DNA of 64,000 nt from Pseudonocardia oceani (GTDB taxonomy: Bacteria; Actinomycetota; Actinomycetes; Mycobacteriales; Pseudonocardiaceae): NCBI RefSeq assembly GCF_019263585.2, contig NZ_JADQDF010000001.1, forward strand, positions 3,224,001 through 3,288,000, in the 5' to 3' direction. Positions 17,747 through 26,416 of this stretch are shown piece by piece. The notes below the pieces were generated by a model. That model was not told the DNA's origin, made no database searches, and saw only the letters and a program-made list of their open reading frames with translations. Each line of letters begins with the position of its first letter. Within the stretch, counting starts at the first letter, position 1. The position numbers and the translations under genes are program-made.

Positions 17747-18103
17747 CTACAGGGTGATCTCCCAGGTCCCGCCGGGGAGCTGCGTGTAGCCGAGGCCCAC
17801 GAGCATCCGGCGACCCTGGTCGGTGCCAGGGTCTGGGATCCGCGCGATCCGGCAGCCCTCCGCGCGCACCGCCGTGGTGACCTGGCGGGCGAGCCGCGGG
17901 CCGTAGCCCCGGCCGCGGTGGTGCTCGGGGACGCCGCCGCCGACGACCGTGGCGACGTCGCCCGCGCGGTGCACCTCGATGGTGGCCTTGGGGTCCTCGC
18001 CCGCCGCGGAGCCGATGTCCTCCAGCGTGTAGACCACGACGTCGCCCGCCCCCGTGCCGTGGCGCGGGGTGCGACGCATGAGGTGCGACTCGGCCGCGGT
18101 CAT
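17747..18103 (-). CDS. Small GNAT-family N-acetyltransferase
   Basis: A 118-residue protein with the acetyl-CoA-binding motif A: VVGGGVPEHHRGRGYGPRLA at about residues 55-73 (Q/RxxGxG/A pattern), followed by a helix and MLVGLGYTQLPGGTWEITL, the usual motif-B end. It is shorter than typical GNATs (about 150 aa), lacking part of the N-terminal strands. Substrate unknown. The next gene on the same strand is the AfsR-type regulator, 31 bp away, and SARP-like repeats precede it. Confidence 0.7.
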   Translation of the reverse strand: MTAAESHLMRRTPRHGTGAGDVVVYTLEDIGSAAGEDPKATIEVHRAGDVATVVGGGVPEHHRGRGYGPRLARQVTTAVRAEGCRIARIPDPGTDQGRRMLVGLGYTQLPGGTWEITL

Positions 18104-18122
18104 GGGAGCAGTGTGCCGGGGC

Positions 18123-18139
18123 CACTTGTGGCCGACTTG
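18123..18139 (-). promoter_or_regulatory. SARP-like direct repeat in the GNAT/hemerythrin divergent promoter
   Basis: CACTTG at 18123 and GACTTG at 18134 are exactly 11 bp apart. Read on the minus strand they are CAAGTC and CAAGTG, with CACACT, a possible -10, 7 bases further on and the GNAT ATG about 20 bases away. Same hexamer, period and orientation as at 14380-14407. Confidence 0.5.
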
Positions 18140-18198
18140 AGGCGCACCGCGCCCGCGCGTACAGCCGACGCCAAGCGCCCGCCCGCACGCTCTGCGAC

Positions 18199-18888
18199 AT
18201 GACCGACACCGACCGCGCCACCGGCAACGACGTCCGGGGCTTCCTGCTCATGCACGACCAGATCCGCGCCGTCGTCCCCGAGGCGGCCCGCCACGTCCGC
18301 GCACTGCGTCCCGGTGACCGCCGCGCGGCCCGCGCGCTGGTCCGCTGGTGGGCGGTGTTCTCCCGCGCCCTGCACCACCACCACACCGCCGAGGACGTCG
18401 AGCTGTGGCCGCGCGTGCTGGCCTGCGCGCCCGAGCTCGCCGGCGAGGTGCGGCGCCTGGAGGCCGAGCACGCCCCGCTCGACACCGACCTCGCCGACGT
18501 CACCGCCGCGCTGGAGGGCATCGGCACGCTGGCCAAGCCGGAGTTCACCCCGGCCGCCGCGGAGCTCGCCGCCGCCCTGTCACGCCTGGACACCTACCTG
18601 CGCCGCCACCTCGCCTCGGAGGAGGACCTCCTGCTCCCCGTCATGCGGCACCGGATCCCCGCCGACGACTGGGCGGCGCTGGAGGCCGCGCTGGCGAAGC
18701 AGGGGGACTCCCGCGACACGGCCGTGCTCCTGCCGATGTTCCTGGCCTACTCCGAGCCCGACCGCGTCGCGTTCCTGCGCGGGCAGCTGCCGGCGCCGAT
18801 CCGCGTGCTGCACGACCTCGTGCTCGGACCGCGGTACCGGCGCCTGCTCGCCGCGCTGCCCGCCGGCGGGGGACCCGCTACCAGGTGA
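18199..18888 (+). CDS. Hemerythrin HHE domain protein
   Basis: A 229-residue cytoplasmic protein with a four-helix hemerythrin-like bundle. The metal ligands are visible as MHDQIR, HHHHTAEDVELWP, EAEHAPLD and HLASEEDLLLPVM, the H...HxxxE...H...HxxxE/D pattern of a di-iron site. Such proteins bind O2 or NO or act as iron-redox sensors; which applies is not predictable. The last 11 bases overlap the 3' end of the convergent E2 gene. It is divergent from the GNAT gene and shares its promoter region with the SARP-like repeat. Confidence 0.85.
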   Translation: MTDTDRATGNDVRGFLLMHDQIRAVVPEAARHVRALRPGDRRAARALVRWWAVFSRALHHHHTAEDVELWPRVLACAPELAGEVRRLEAEHAPLDTDLADVTAALEGIGTLAKPEFTPAAAELAAALSRLDTYLRRHLASEEDLLLPVMRHRIPADDWAALEAALAKQGDSRDTAVLLPMFLAYSEPDRVAFLRGQLPAPIRVLHDLVLGPRYRRLLAALPAGGGPATR

Positions 18889-20284
18889 GGGCCAGCGCCG
18901 GGTCGGTGAGCAGCGCCCCGACGTCGGCGAGGAAGCGCGAGCCCTGCTCCCCGTCGACGAGGCGGTGGTCGAACGACAGCGCGAGCTGGCACACCGTGCG
19001 CACCGCCAGCTCGCCGTCGACCACCCACGGCGTCGGCTTGATCGCACCGACGGCCAGGATCCCGGCCTCGCCCGGGTTGAGGATCGGCGTGCCGGTGTCG
19101 ACGCCGAACACACCGACGTTGGTGATCGTGAACGTGCCGTTCGCCAGGTCGGCGGGCGGCGTCCTCCCCGACCGCGCGGTGGCCGTCAGCTCCCCGAGCG
19201 CCCGCGCCAGCCCGTGCAGGGTGAGCGTGTCGGCGTCGCGGACCTTGGGCACGATCAGCCCGCGCGGCGTGGCGGCGGCGATCCCGAGCTGGACGCGGTC
19301 GTAGTAGACGATCTCGCCCGCGGCCTCGTCCCAGCTCGCGTTGATCTCCGGGGTGCGGCGCGCGGCCAGGCACACGGCCTTCGCGACGAACGCCAGCGGC
19401 GTCAGCTTCACCTCGGCGTACTCGCGGGTGGCGCGGAGGCGGTCGCGCAGCGCCATCGTCGCGGTGACGTCGACGGCCAGGAACTCCGTGACGTGCGGGG
19501 CGGTGAACGCGCTGCTCACCATGGCCGCGGCGGTGTGCTTGCGGACGCCGCGGATCGGTTCGCGGCGGACGCCGCCGCTCGAGGTGCTCGGGGCGGGCGC
19601 GACCGGCGCCGCGGCGACGGGCGCGGCCGCGTGGGACTGCACGTCCTCGCGGGTGATCACACCGCCGGGGCCGGTGGGGGTGACGGCGCGCAGGTCCACC
19701 CCGAGGTCACGGGCGAGCTTGCGGACCGGGGGCTTGGCCAGGGGCACGGCGGCCGAGCCGTTCGCGGCCCCGCCCGGCCCGGCTCCCGCCGCCGCTCCCG
19801 CCGCCGCAGGTTCAGGAAAGCCACTTTCAGGTCCCGTGAGGGCAGGAACGTGGCTTTCCTGAACGGGCGTGGCGGGGGTCGGCGCGCCGCGGCGGGGCCG
19901 GCGGGCCGACGCGCCGGGCCGCGGGCCGTAGCCCACCAGGTTGGCGATCCGGCCGTCCTTGCCCGGCTCCCCGATCTTCGCGCCCTGCTCCTCGTCGGAG
20001 GAGGCGGGTGCCGGCGACGGGGCCGCCGGCGCCGCCTCTGCCGTCTCGATGCTGATGATCGGCGACCCGACGGACACCGTCTCGCCCGGCTCCACCAGCA
20101 GCTTCCCGACCGTCCCCGCGTACGGCGACGGCAGTTCGACGGCCGCCTTGGCCGTCTCGATCTCGCACAGGATCTGGTTGACGGTGACGACGTCGCCCGG
20201 GGCGACGTTCCACGTGACGACCTCGGCCTCGGTGAGCCCCTCACCGACGTCAGGCATGGCGAACTCGCGCAGCACGGCCGTCAC
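18878..20284 (-). CDS. bkdC: Branched-chain alpha-keto acid dehydrogenase E2 (dihydrolipoamide acyltransferase)
   Basis: A 468-residue E2 subunit that transfers the acyl group from lipoamide to CoA. Residues 5-80 form the lipoyl domain with the modified Lys in EIETAKAAVE at about 45. A long Ala/Pro linker contains an unusual palindrome-encoded segment. The peripheral subunit-binding domain is at about 185-220 (VRKLARDLGVDLRAVTPTGP). The acyltransferase core ends with DHRLVDG (catalytic His/Asp) at about 440. The GTG at 20284 overlaps the E1beta stop (GTGA), so translation is coupled. No E3 gene is present nearby. The gene runs 11 bases into the convergent hemerythrin gene. Confidence 0.9.
   Translation of the reverse strand: MTAVLREFAMPDVGEGLTEAEVVTWNVAPGDVVTVNQILCEIETAKAAVELPSPYAGTVGKLLVEPGETVSVGSPIISIETAEAAPAAPSPAPASSDEEQGAKIGEPGKDGRIANLVGYGPRPGASARRPRRGAPTPATPVQESHVPALTGPESGFPEPAAAGAAAGAGPGGAANGSAAVPLAKPPVRKLARDLGVDLRAVTPTGPGGVITREDVQSHAAAPVAAAPVAPAPSTSSGGVRREPIRGVRKHTAAAMVSSAFTAPHVTEFLAVDVTATMALRDRLRATREYAEVKLTPLAFVAKAVCLAARRTPEINASWDEAAGEIVYYDRVQLGIAAATPRGLIVPKVRDADTLTLHGLARALGELTATARSGRTPPADLANGTFTITNVGVFGVDTGTPILNPGEAGILAVGAIKPTPWVVDGELAVRTVCQLALSFDHRLVDGEQGSRFLADVGALLTDPALALTW
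19811..19863. repeat. Palindromic element inside the E2 linker coding sequence
   Basis: TTCAGGAAAGCCAC (19811-19824) and GTGGCTTTCCTGAA (19850-19863) are perfect 14-bp complements around 25 bases. The element is A/T-richer than its surroundings and encodes ESHVPALTGPESGF in the flexible linker, unlike the flanking Ala/Gly/Pro. It looks like a mobile palindromic repeat inserted in frame. Confidence 0.75.
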
Positions 20285-21255
20285 CAGCCCATCGAGCGGT
20301 CGACGGCGTCCAGCACCCGGTCGAGGTCGGGGAGATAGTCCTCCTCGCACTTCGACGGCGGGTACGGGGTGTCGAACCCCGTGACCCGCAGCACCGGCGC
20401 CTCCAGCGAGTGGAAGCACTCCTGCTGCACGCGCGCGCACACCTCCGCGGCCACCGACGTCTCCGACGGCGCCTCCGCGACCACGACGAGCCGCCCGGTG
20501 CGCCGCACCGAGTCGAACACCGGGCCGAGGTCGAGTGGGGAGAGCGTGCGCAGGTCGATCACCTCGATGTCGTGCCCGTCCGCCTCGGCGGCCGACGCGG
20601 CCTCCAGGCAGGTCCTGAGCACCGGGCCGTAGCCGGCGAGCGTCAGCGACGAGCCGGAGCGCGCCACGCGGGAGGAGTGCAGCGGCGCGGGCGTGGCCGT
20701 CAGGTCGACCTCGGCCTTCTCCCAGTACCGCCGCTTCGGCTCGAAGAAGATCACCGGGTCGTTGCTCTCGATGGCCTGCTGGATCATCCAGAAGGCGTCG
20801 ACCGGGTTGGAGCACGCCACGACCTTGAGCCCCGCGACGTGCGCGAACAGCGCCTCCGGCGACTCGCTGTGGTGCTCCACGGCCCCGATGCCCCCGCCGA
20901 ACGGGATGCGCACGACGACCGGCATGGGAACGCGACCCTGCGAGCGGAAGTGCAGCTTCGCGAGCTGGGAGACGATCTGGTCGTAGCCGGGGAACACGAA
21001 CCCGTCGAACTGGATCTCGCACACCGGCCGGAAGCCGCGGATCGCGAGGCCTACCGCGGTGCCGATGATGCCGCTCTCGGCGAGCGGGGTGTCGAGCACG
21101 CGCTGCTCGCCGAAGTCCTTCTGCAGTCCGTCGGTGACGCGGAAGACGCCGCCGAGCTTGCCGACGTCCTCGCCCATCACGAGCACCTTGGGGTCGCGCT
21201 CCATCGCGGCGCGCAGCCCGTCGTTGATCGCCTTCGCCATCGTCAGCACGGCCAT
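20281..21255 (-). CDS. bkdB: Branched-chain alpha-keto acid dehydrogenase E1 beta subunit
   Basis: A 324-residue transketolase-like subunit that with E1alpha decarboxylates branched-chain 2-oxo acids using thiamine diphosphate. Signatures: VMGEDVGKLGGVFRVTDGLQ, DTPLAESGIIGTAVGLAIRG, EIQFDGFVFPGYDQIVSQLA, GGGIGAVEHHSESPEALFAH, and the C-terminal transketolase domain (LVVVAEAPSETSVAAEV). Length and motifs are normal. Its ATG lies one base after the E1alpha stop, and its stop overlaps the E2 start, giving a tight three-gene operon. Confidence 0.92.
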   Translation of the reverse strand: MAVLTMAKAINDGLRAAMERDPKVLVMGEDVGKLGGVFRVTDGLQKDFGEQRVLDTPLAESGIIGTAVGLAIRGFRPVCEIQFDGFVFPGYDQIVSQLAKLHFRSQGRVPMPVVVRIPFGGGIGAVEHHSESPEALFAHVAGLKVVACSNPVDAFWMIQQAIESNDPVIFFEPKRRYWEKAEVDLTATPAPLHSSRVARSGSSLTLAGYGPVLRTCLEAASAAEADGHDIEVIDLRTLSPLDLGPVFDSVRRTGRLVVVAEAPSETSVAAEVCARVQQECFHSLEAPVLRVTGFDTPYPPSKCEEDYLPDLDRVLDAVDRSMGW

Positions 21256-21256
21256 G

Positions 21257-22447
21257 TCAGACCCCCTCGAAGGACGAGTGGTAGGCCAGGAAGGCCTCTC
21301 GCTGGGCGTCGACGGCGGGCGAGCCCTCCGCGTAGACCTCCGAGAACATCCGGTCCGGCGCGGGCGCCGGCATGTCGACGCAGTGCTGCCGGAAACGCGC
21401 CGCGAGGGCGTCGGACTCGGCCTGCACCTCGCCGAAGAACTCCGGTTCGACGCCCAGGGAGCGCACCAGGTGCACGCGCACCCGCTCGATCGGGTCCTTG
21501 AGCTTCCACAGCTCGAGCTCGTCGGCGAGGCGGTAGCGGGTGGGGTCGTCGGAGGTGGTGTGGGCGTCCATCCGGTAGGTGAACGCCTCGATCAGCACCG
21601 GCCCGTTGCCGGTGCGGCACTCCTCCAGCGCCCAGCGGGTGACGGCGAGGCAGGCGAGGACGTCGTTGCCGTCGACGCGGATGCCGTCGAAGCCGTAGCC
21701 CTGCGCGCGCTTGTAGAGCGGCACGCGGGTCTGGCGCTCGGTGGGCTCGGAGATGGCCCACTGGTTGTTCTGGCAGTAGAAGACGACAGGAGCGTCGTAG
21801 ACGGCGGCCCAGACGAAGCCCTCGTGCACGTCGCCCTGGCTGGTGGCGCCGTCACCGAAGAAGCAGATGGTGGCCTCGCTGTCGGGGCCGTCGCCGACCT
21901 TGCCCTCGAACTTCTGGCCCATCGCGTAGCCGGTGGCGTTGAGGCACTGGTTGCCGATGACGATCGTGTACAGGTGGAAGCCGGTGGACTTCGGGTCCCA
22001 GCTGCCGTGGTCGGTGCCGCGGAAGATCCCGAGCAGCTCGGTGGGGTCGACGCCCCGGGCCCACGCGACGCCGTGCTCGCGGTAGGACGGGAACGCCATG
22101 TCCTGCGGTGCCATCGCCCGGCCGGCGCCGATCTGCGCGGCCTCCTGGCCCAGCAGCGGGACCCAGATCCCGAGCTGGCCCTGGCGCTGCAGCGCGTTGC
22201 CCTCGCGGTCGAAGCGCCGGACCAGGACGAGGTCGCGGTAGAGCTCCTTGAGCGCCTCCACGTCGATGTCGGCGGCGTAGGGGTCGAAGCGCGGGTCGGG
22301 CACCCGCTCGCCCTCGGGCGTGAGCAGCTGGACGAGGTCGGCGCCGCCCTCGTCGGTGCCCTTCAGCCCGGCGACGACGTGATCGGGGCCCGGGCGGGGC
22401 GACGGGGTGGACGACGTCGACGGCGTCCAGTCCTGCGGTGCGGACAC
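21257..22447 (-). CDS. bkdA: Branched-chain alpha-keto acid dehydrogenase E1 alpha subunit
   Basis: A 396-residue thiamine-diphosphate enzyme. The ThDP/Mg motif is FFGDGATSQGDVHEGF...YCQNNQWAISEP (GDG-x(20+)-NN); GIWVPLLGQEAAQIGAG and FPSYREHGVAWARG are typical of the BCKDH/PDH E1alpha family. The GTG at 22447 is supported by GCGAGGAGC immediately upstream; an upstream ATG exists in frame but its residues look non-coding. First gene of the E1alpha-E1beta-E2 operon, which would feed leucine, isoleucine and valine keto acids to branched acyl-CoA starters for fatty acids or catabolism. Confidence 0.92.
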   Translation of the reverse strand: MSAPQDWTPSTSSTPSPRPGPDHVVAGLKGTDEGGADLVQLLTPEGERVPDPRFDPYAADIDVEALKELYRDLVLVRRFDREGNALQRQGQLGIWVPLLGQEAAQIGAGRAMAPQDMAFPSYREHGVAWARGVDPTELLGIFRGTDHGSWDPKSTGFHLYTIVIGNQCLNATGYAMGQKFEGKVGDGPDSEATICFFGDGATSQGDVHEGFVWAAVYDAPVVFYCQNNQWAISEPTERQTRVPLYKRAQGYGFDGIRVDGNDVLACLAVTRWALEECRTGNGPVLIEAFTYRMDAHTTSDDPTRYRLADELELWKLKDPIERVRVHLVRSLGVEPEFFGEVQAESDALAARFRQHCVDMPAPAPDRMFSEVYAEGSPAVDAQREAFLAYHSSFEGV

Positions 22448-22601
22448 GGGTGCTCCTCGCTGGTTCGGCCCGGTCCGGTTCGTGGCCGGGCACGGGACGG
22501 CGGGTCCGGCGTGCGCGGGCGCGGGGTGTGGGCCCGCACACGTACGGCTCTTCCCCGACATCCTGGCACGAGCGGGCGTCCGCGCGGGAGCACCGGAGCC
22601 C

Positions 22602-22632
22602 GTCCCCCGGCCCTGCACCCGGGCCGGGGGAC
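22602..22632 (-). terminator. 12-bp stem-loop after the MT0933-like gene
   Basis: GTCCCCCGGCCC and GGGCCGGGGGAC form a perfect stem with a 7-nt loop, 7 bases past the stop codon. Confidence 0.75.
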
Positions 22633-22639
22633 GCGCCGG

Positions 22640-22957
22640 TCAGGCGCCGTGCTCGCGGGGGCCCGGCTGCGGCGGGCGGTACCCCTGCGTGGTCGGCCCG
22701 TCGGCGGGCGGGTTCACCTGCGTCGGGGCGTCGTGGCCGTTGCCCGTGGCGCCGGGGCCGGTCGGCAGGCCCGCCACGCCCTTGGCCTTCTTCGCGACCC
22801 CGTCGATCTGGGTGCGGTACTTGCCCTTGGTCTGCTTGTCGACGAAGGCGGCGGCCTGGTCGAGGTACTTGCCCGCCTTGTCCGGGTTGCTCTTCGCGTA
22901 CCGGCGCGCCGCCTCGGCGGCGGTGGCCAGGGTGGCGAGTCGTCGGAACAGGGCCAT
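22640..22957 (-). CDS. MT0933-type antitoxin-like small protein
   Basis: A 105-residue protein. After a short helix (LATLATAAEAARRYAKSNPD) comes DKAGKYLDQAAAFVDKQTKG and KYRTQIDGVAKKAKG, the core of the MT0933_antitox family (repeated D-K-x-x-x-F-V-D-K-x-T-x-G-K-Y). The C-terminal 45 residues are Pro/Gly-rich and disordered. No toxin-like gene is adjacent, so it is an orphan and its antitoxin role is unproven. The ATG at 22957 has a strong CTGGAGGA site 7 bases upstream; its own terminator follows. Confidence 0.7.
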   Translation of the reverse strand: MALFRRLATLATAAEAARRYAKSNPDKAGKYLDQAAAFVDKQTKGKYRTQIDGVAKKAKGVAGLPTGPGATGNGHDAPTQVNPPADGPTTQGYRPPQPGPREHGA

Positions 22958-23125
22958 GTCGTCCTCCAGGGGGGAATGGTGCACTCACGACGGTCAACGC
23001 CGGTGTGGCGCCGCGTGGTTCCCCGGCATACCCGTTCCGGCCCCGGAGATCACACGTCACCACATCGGGATCACCGAGCGTCATTTCACGCAACGGTAAA
23101 GGCCTCCAACGTGTCGTCCGGGTGG

Positions 23126-23143
23126 CGGGATGGCACCATCCCG
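23126..23143. promoter_or_regulatory. Palindromic operator candidate before the ABC transporter operon
   Basis: CGGGATGG-CA-CCATCCCG is a perfect 8-bp inverted repeat 31 bp upstream of the binding-protein start. TACTCA at 23148-23153 is a possible -10, so a bound regulator would sit in the -35/-10 region. Confidence 0.55.
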
Positions 23144-23173
23144 GCGGTACTCACACCACAGTGGAGGTCCCCC

Positions 23174-23977
23174 GTGTCCGTCCGTCTCCGTCGTTCCGCC
23201 CCGGCCGCGCTGGCGGCCGCTCTCGCCGTCACCCTCGCGGGGTGCGGCGGAGGGGAGACCGCGGCCCCGGCCGCCGCCGGTGGTGTCGAGCTCATCCAGT
23301 CCGGTCAGCTCACGACGTGCACCCAGCTGCCCTACGAGCCGTTCCAGTTCCGCCAGGGCGACCAGATCGTGGGCTTCGACGTCGACCTCGTCGACCTGGT
23401 GGCGGAGCGCCTCGGTGTCACGCAGCAGATCGTCGAGACCCCGTTCGACAACATCCAGTCCGGGATCGCGCTCGACACCAACCTGTGCGACCTCGGCGCC
23501 GCCGCCATGACGATCACCGACGTGCGCGACGAGAACCTCGACTTCTCCGACCCCTACTTCGACGCCACCCAGGCCCTGCTGGTGCCCCCGGGCTCCGACA
23601 TCGTCGGCGCCGAGCAGCTCACCGGCCGCCGCCTCGGCGTGCAGAACGGCACCACGGGTGCGCAGTACGCCACCGAGAACCTGTCCGGCGCCGAGCTCGT
23701 GACCTTCGACGACATCGGCCTGCTGCTCACCGCCGTGCAGACCGGTGACGTCGACGCGGCCATCAACGACAACGCGCCGCTGCTGGACTTCGCGGGCAAG
23801 AACCCGGGCTTCGCCGTCACCACCGAGTTCGACACCGGCGAGCAGTACGGCTACGCCGTGAAGACCGGCAACACCGCGCTGGTGGAGGCGATCAACGGCG
23901 CCATCGCCGACGCGCGGGCCGACGGCACGTACGACCAGCTGTTCGCCGAGTGGTTCCCCGCGGCGGGCCAGGGCTGA
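23174..23977 (+). CDS. Polar amino acid ABC transporter, substrate-binding lipoprotein
   Basis: A 267-residue solute-binding protein of family 3. The signal peptide ends in the lipobox LAGCGGG, so it is lipid-anchored on the outer face of the membrane. Typical features: GFDVDLVDLVAERLG, TPFDNIQSGI, AAMTITDVRDENLDFSDPYF, GVQNGTTGAQYA, and a C-terminal YDQLFAEWFP. The start is GTG at 23174 with GGAGG seven bases upstream. It is the first gene of a three-gene importer operon; the ligand is probably a polar or acidic amino acid, but this cannot be fixed from sequence. Confidence 0.9.
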   Translation: MSVRLRRSAPAALAAALAVTLAGCGGGETAAPAAAGGVELIQSGQLTTCTQLPYEPFQFRQGDQIVGFDVDLVDLVAERLGVTQQIVETPFDNIQSGIALDTNLCDLGAAAMTITDVRDENLDFSDPYFDATQALLVPPGSDIVGAEQLTGRRLGVQNGTTGAQYATENLSGAELVTFDDIGLLLTAVQTGDVDAAINDNAPLLDFAGKNPGFAVTTEFDTGEQYGYAVKTGNTALVEAINGAIADARADGTYDQLFAEWFPAAGQG

Positions 23978-23984
23978 CCCTCCG

Positions 23985-24787
23985 ATGGCACTCACCCGAC
24001 GCCAGCGGGCCCGGGCCGGGCGCGGCGTCCAGTACGCGATCGCGGTCGCCATCCTGCTGGTCGTCGCGTTCACCGCCGACTGGGCGCAGATCGGCCGGTC
24101 GTTCTTCGACCTCGAGGTCGCCGCGAGCCTGTTCCCGGACGTCCTCACCGTCGCGCTGAAGAACACGGTCGTCTTCACGTCGCTGGGGTTCCTGCTGGCG
24201 CTCGGGCTGGGGCTGGTCCTCGCGCTCATGCGGTTGTCGTCGGTGCGCGTGTACCGCTGGGCGGCCGGGGCCTACATCGAGTTCTTCCGCGGGCTCCCCG
24301 CACTGCTCGTGGTGATCGCGATCGGGTTCGGCATCCCGCTGGCGTTCGGGTCCAACCTCGACCGCACGCTGTCGATCACGCTGGCGCTGGGCATCGTCGG
24401 CTCGGCCTACATCTCCGAGACGATCCGGGCGGGCATCCAGGCGGTGCCCGCCGGGCAGGTCGAGGCGGCGCGCTCGCTCGGCATGTCGCCGACGCGGACG
24501 ATGACGTTCATCGTCATCCCGCAGGCCTTCCGCACGGTCCTTCCGCCGCTGACCAACGAGCTGATCCTGCTGACGAAGGACTCCTCGCTCGCGTTCCTGC
24601 TCGGCACGACCCTGGAGCAGCAGGAGCTGGCGCAGTTCGGCCGGGCCGCGCTCAACCAGGTGCGCAGCATGACGCCGCTGCTGGTCGTCGGCCTGTGCTA
24701 CCTGATCATCACCATCCCGCTCTCCTACCTCGCCCGCCGGCTGGAGCGCCGGTACGGCAGCGCGGGGACGCCGAAGGGGGCAGAGGT

Positions 24788-24791
<4 letters not shown>
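23985..24791 (+). CDS. Polar amino acid ABC transporter, permease
   Basis: A 268-residue HisM/GlnP-type permease with about five membrane helices. The cytoplasmic EAA loop is [20 protein letters not shown] at about residues 158-177, which docks on the ATPase. A single permease gene implies a homodimeric channel. It starts 7 bases after the binding-protein stop and its own stop overlaps the ATPase ATG (ATGA). Confidence 0.9.
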
Positions 24792-25588
<797 letters not shown>

Positions 25589-25952
25589 ACTCCTCCGGGT
25601 GCGTCGCGTTGATCGCGTGCGGGCCGTCCTCGATCCCGACCAGCTCACTCCCGCTGATCGCCTCGGCGCTGCGCTTGCCGCTCACCTCGAACGGCACGAT
25701 CGCGTCGGCGTCACCGTGGATCACGAGCGTCGGCAGTGATCACGGCGACGTCCTCGCGCAGGTCGGTGCGGCCGAACGCGGCGATGCAGTCCAGCGTGCC
25801 CTTCGCGGAGGCGCCGGCGGCGATGGCCCTGGCACAGCCTGCCGTTGTCGCCGTGCTTCGCGGCGTAGCGGACGACCTCGCCGCCGCCTATCGAGAACCC
25901 GACGAGCGCGGCGTCGGTGACGTCGAGGTGTACGAGCAGCGTCGTGCACGAC

Positions 25953-26403
25953 CTATTCCGCGGTGACCCGTTCGGGGTCGCGCCACCCGTCGAAGGAGAA
26001 GGCCAGCAGCCGCCCGCCCCGCACCAGCCGCGGCCCGTCGGTGACGACGACGGTGCCGTCGGGCAGGTCGGTGCCGAGCCAGGTGCGCCGGTGGGCCGCG
26101 TGGTCGAGGCCCCGCCCCGGGTCCGGGCGCTCGGCGGCCAGTGCCCGGTTGAGGTCACCCGCCCGCACCGGTGCGCCGACGGCCGCGGCCACCGCCTCCC
26201 GCTAGCCCATGTAGGCGGCGTGGCGGCACTCGCCGCAGGCCGGTGCCCCGCAGCGAGCGCCACGGCGTCGTCGAGGAAGAACAGCGGGGTCCACCGGCCC
26301 GGCCGGGCGAGCCCGACCCGCCGGTCGCGGAACCGCGTGACGCACGCGCGCGGGGTGGGGCGTGCAGGTCGCCCCACGGGTCGACGCGGTTGCGGCGGGT
26401 CAT
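25953..26403 (-). pseudogene. Remnant of an uncharacterised conserved actinobacterial protein
   Basis: Starts intact with MTRRNRVDPWGDLHA, then loses a stretch, and resumes as VTRFRDRRVGLARPGRWTPL and FFLDDAVALAAGHRPA. A further shift gives ACGECRH, an in-frame TAG follows YMG near 26204, and the tail EAVAAAVGAPVRAGDLNRAL...GRLLAFSFDGWRDPERVTAE runs to a stop. I recall intact relatives with the MTRRNRVDPWG start and no known function. At least one deletion, one frameshift and one nonsense codon make this a pseudogene. Confidence 0.75.
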
Positions 26404-26416
26404 CCGACCGGCCGCG

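Noticed and set aside
14284..17757. An 1157-codon frame antisense to the AfsR-type regulator
   Set aside because: Composition and lack of motifs mark it as a shadow of the regulator gene.
18878..21022. A single 714-residue fusion of E1beta-derived sequence and E2
   Set aside because: The upstream part is an out-of-frame shadow of the E1beta gene; the E2 start is the GTG overlapping the E1beta stop.
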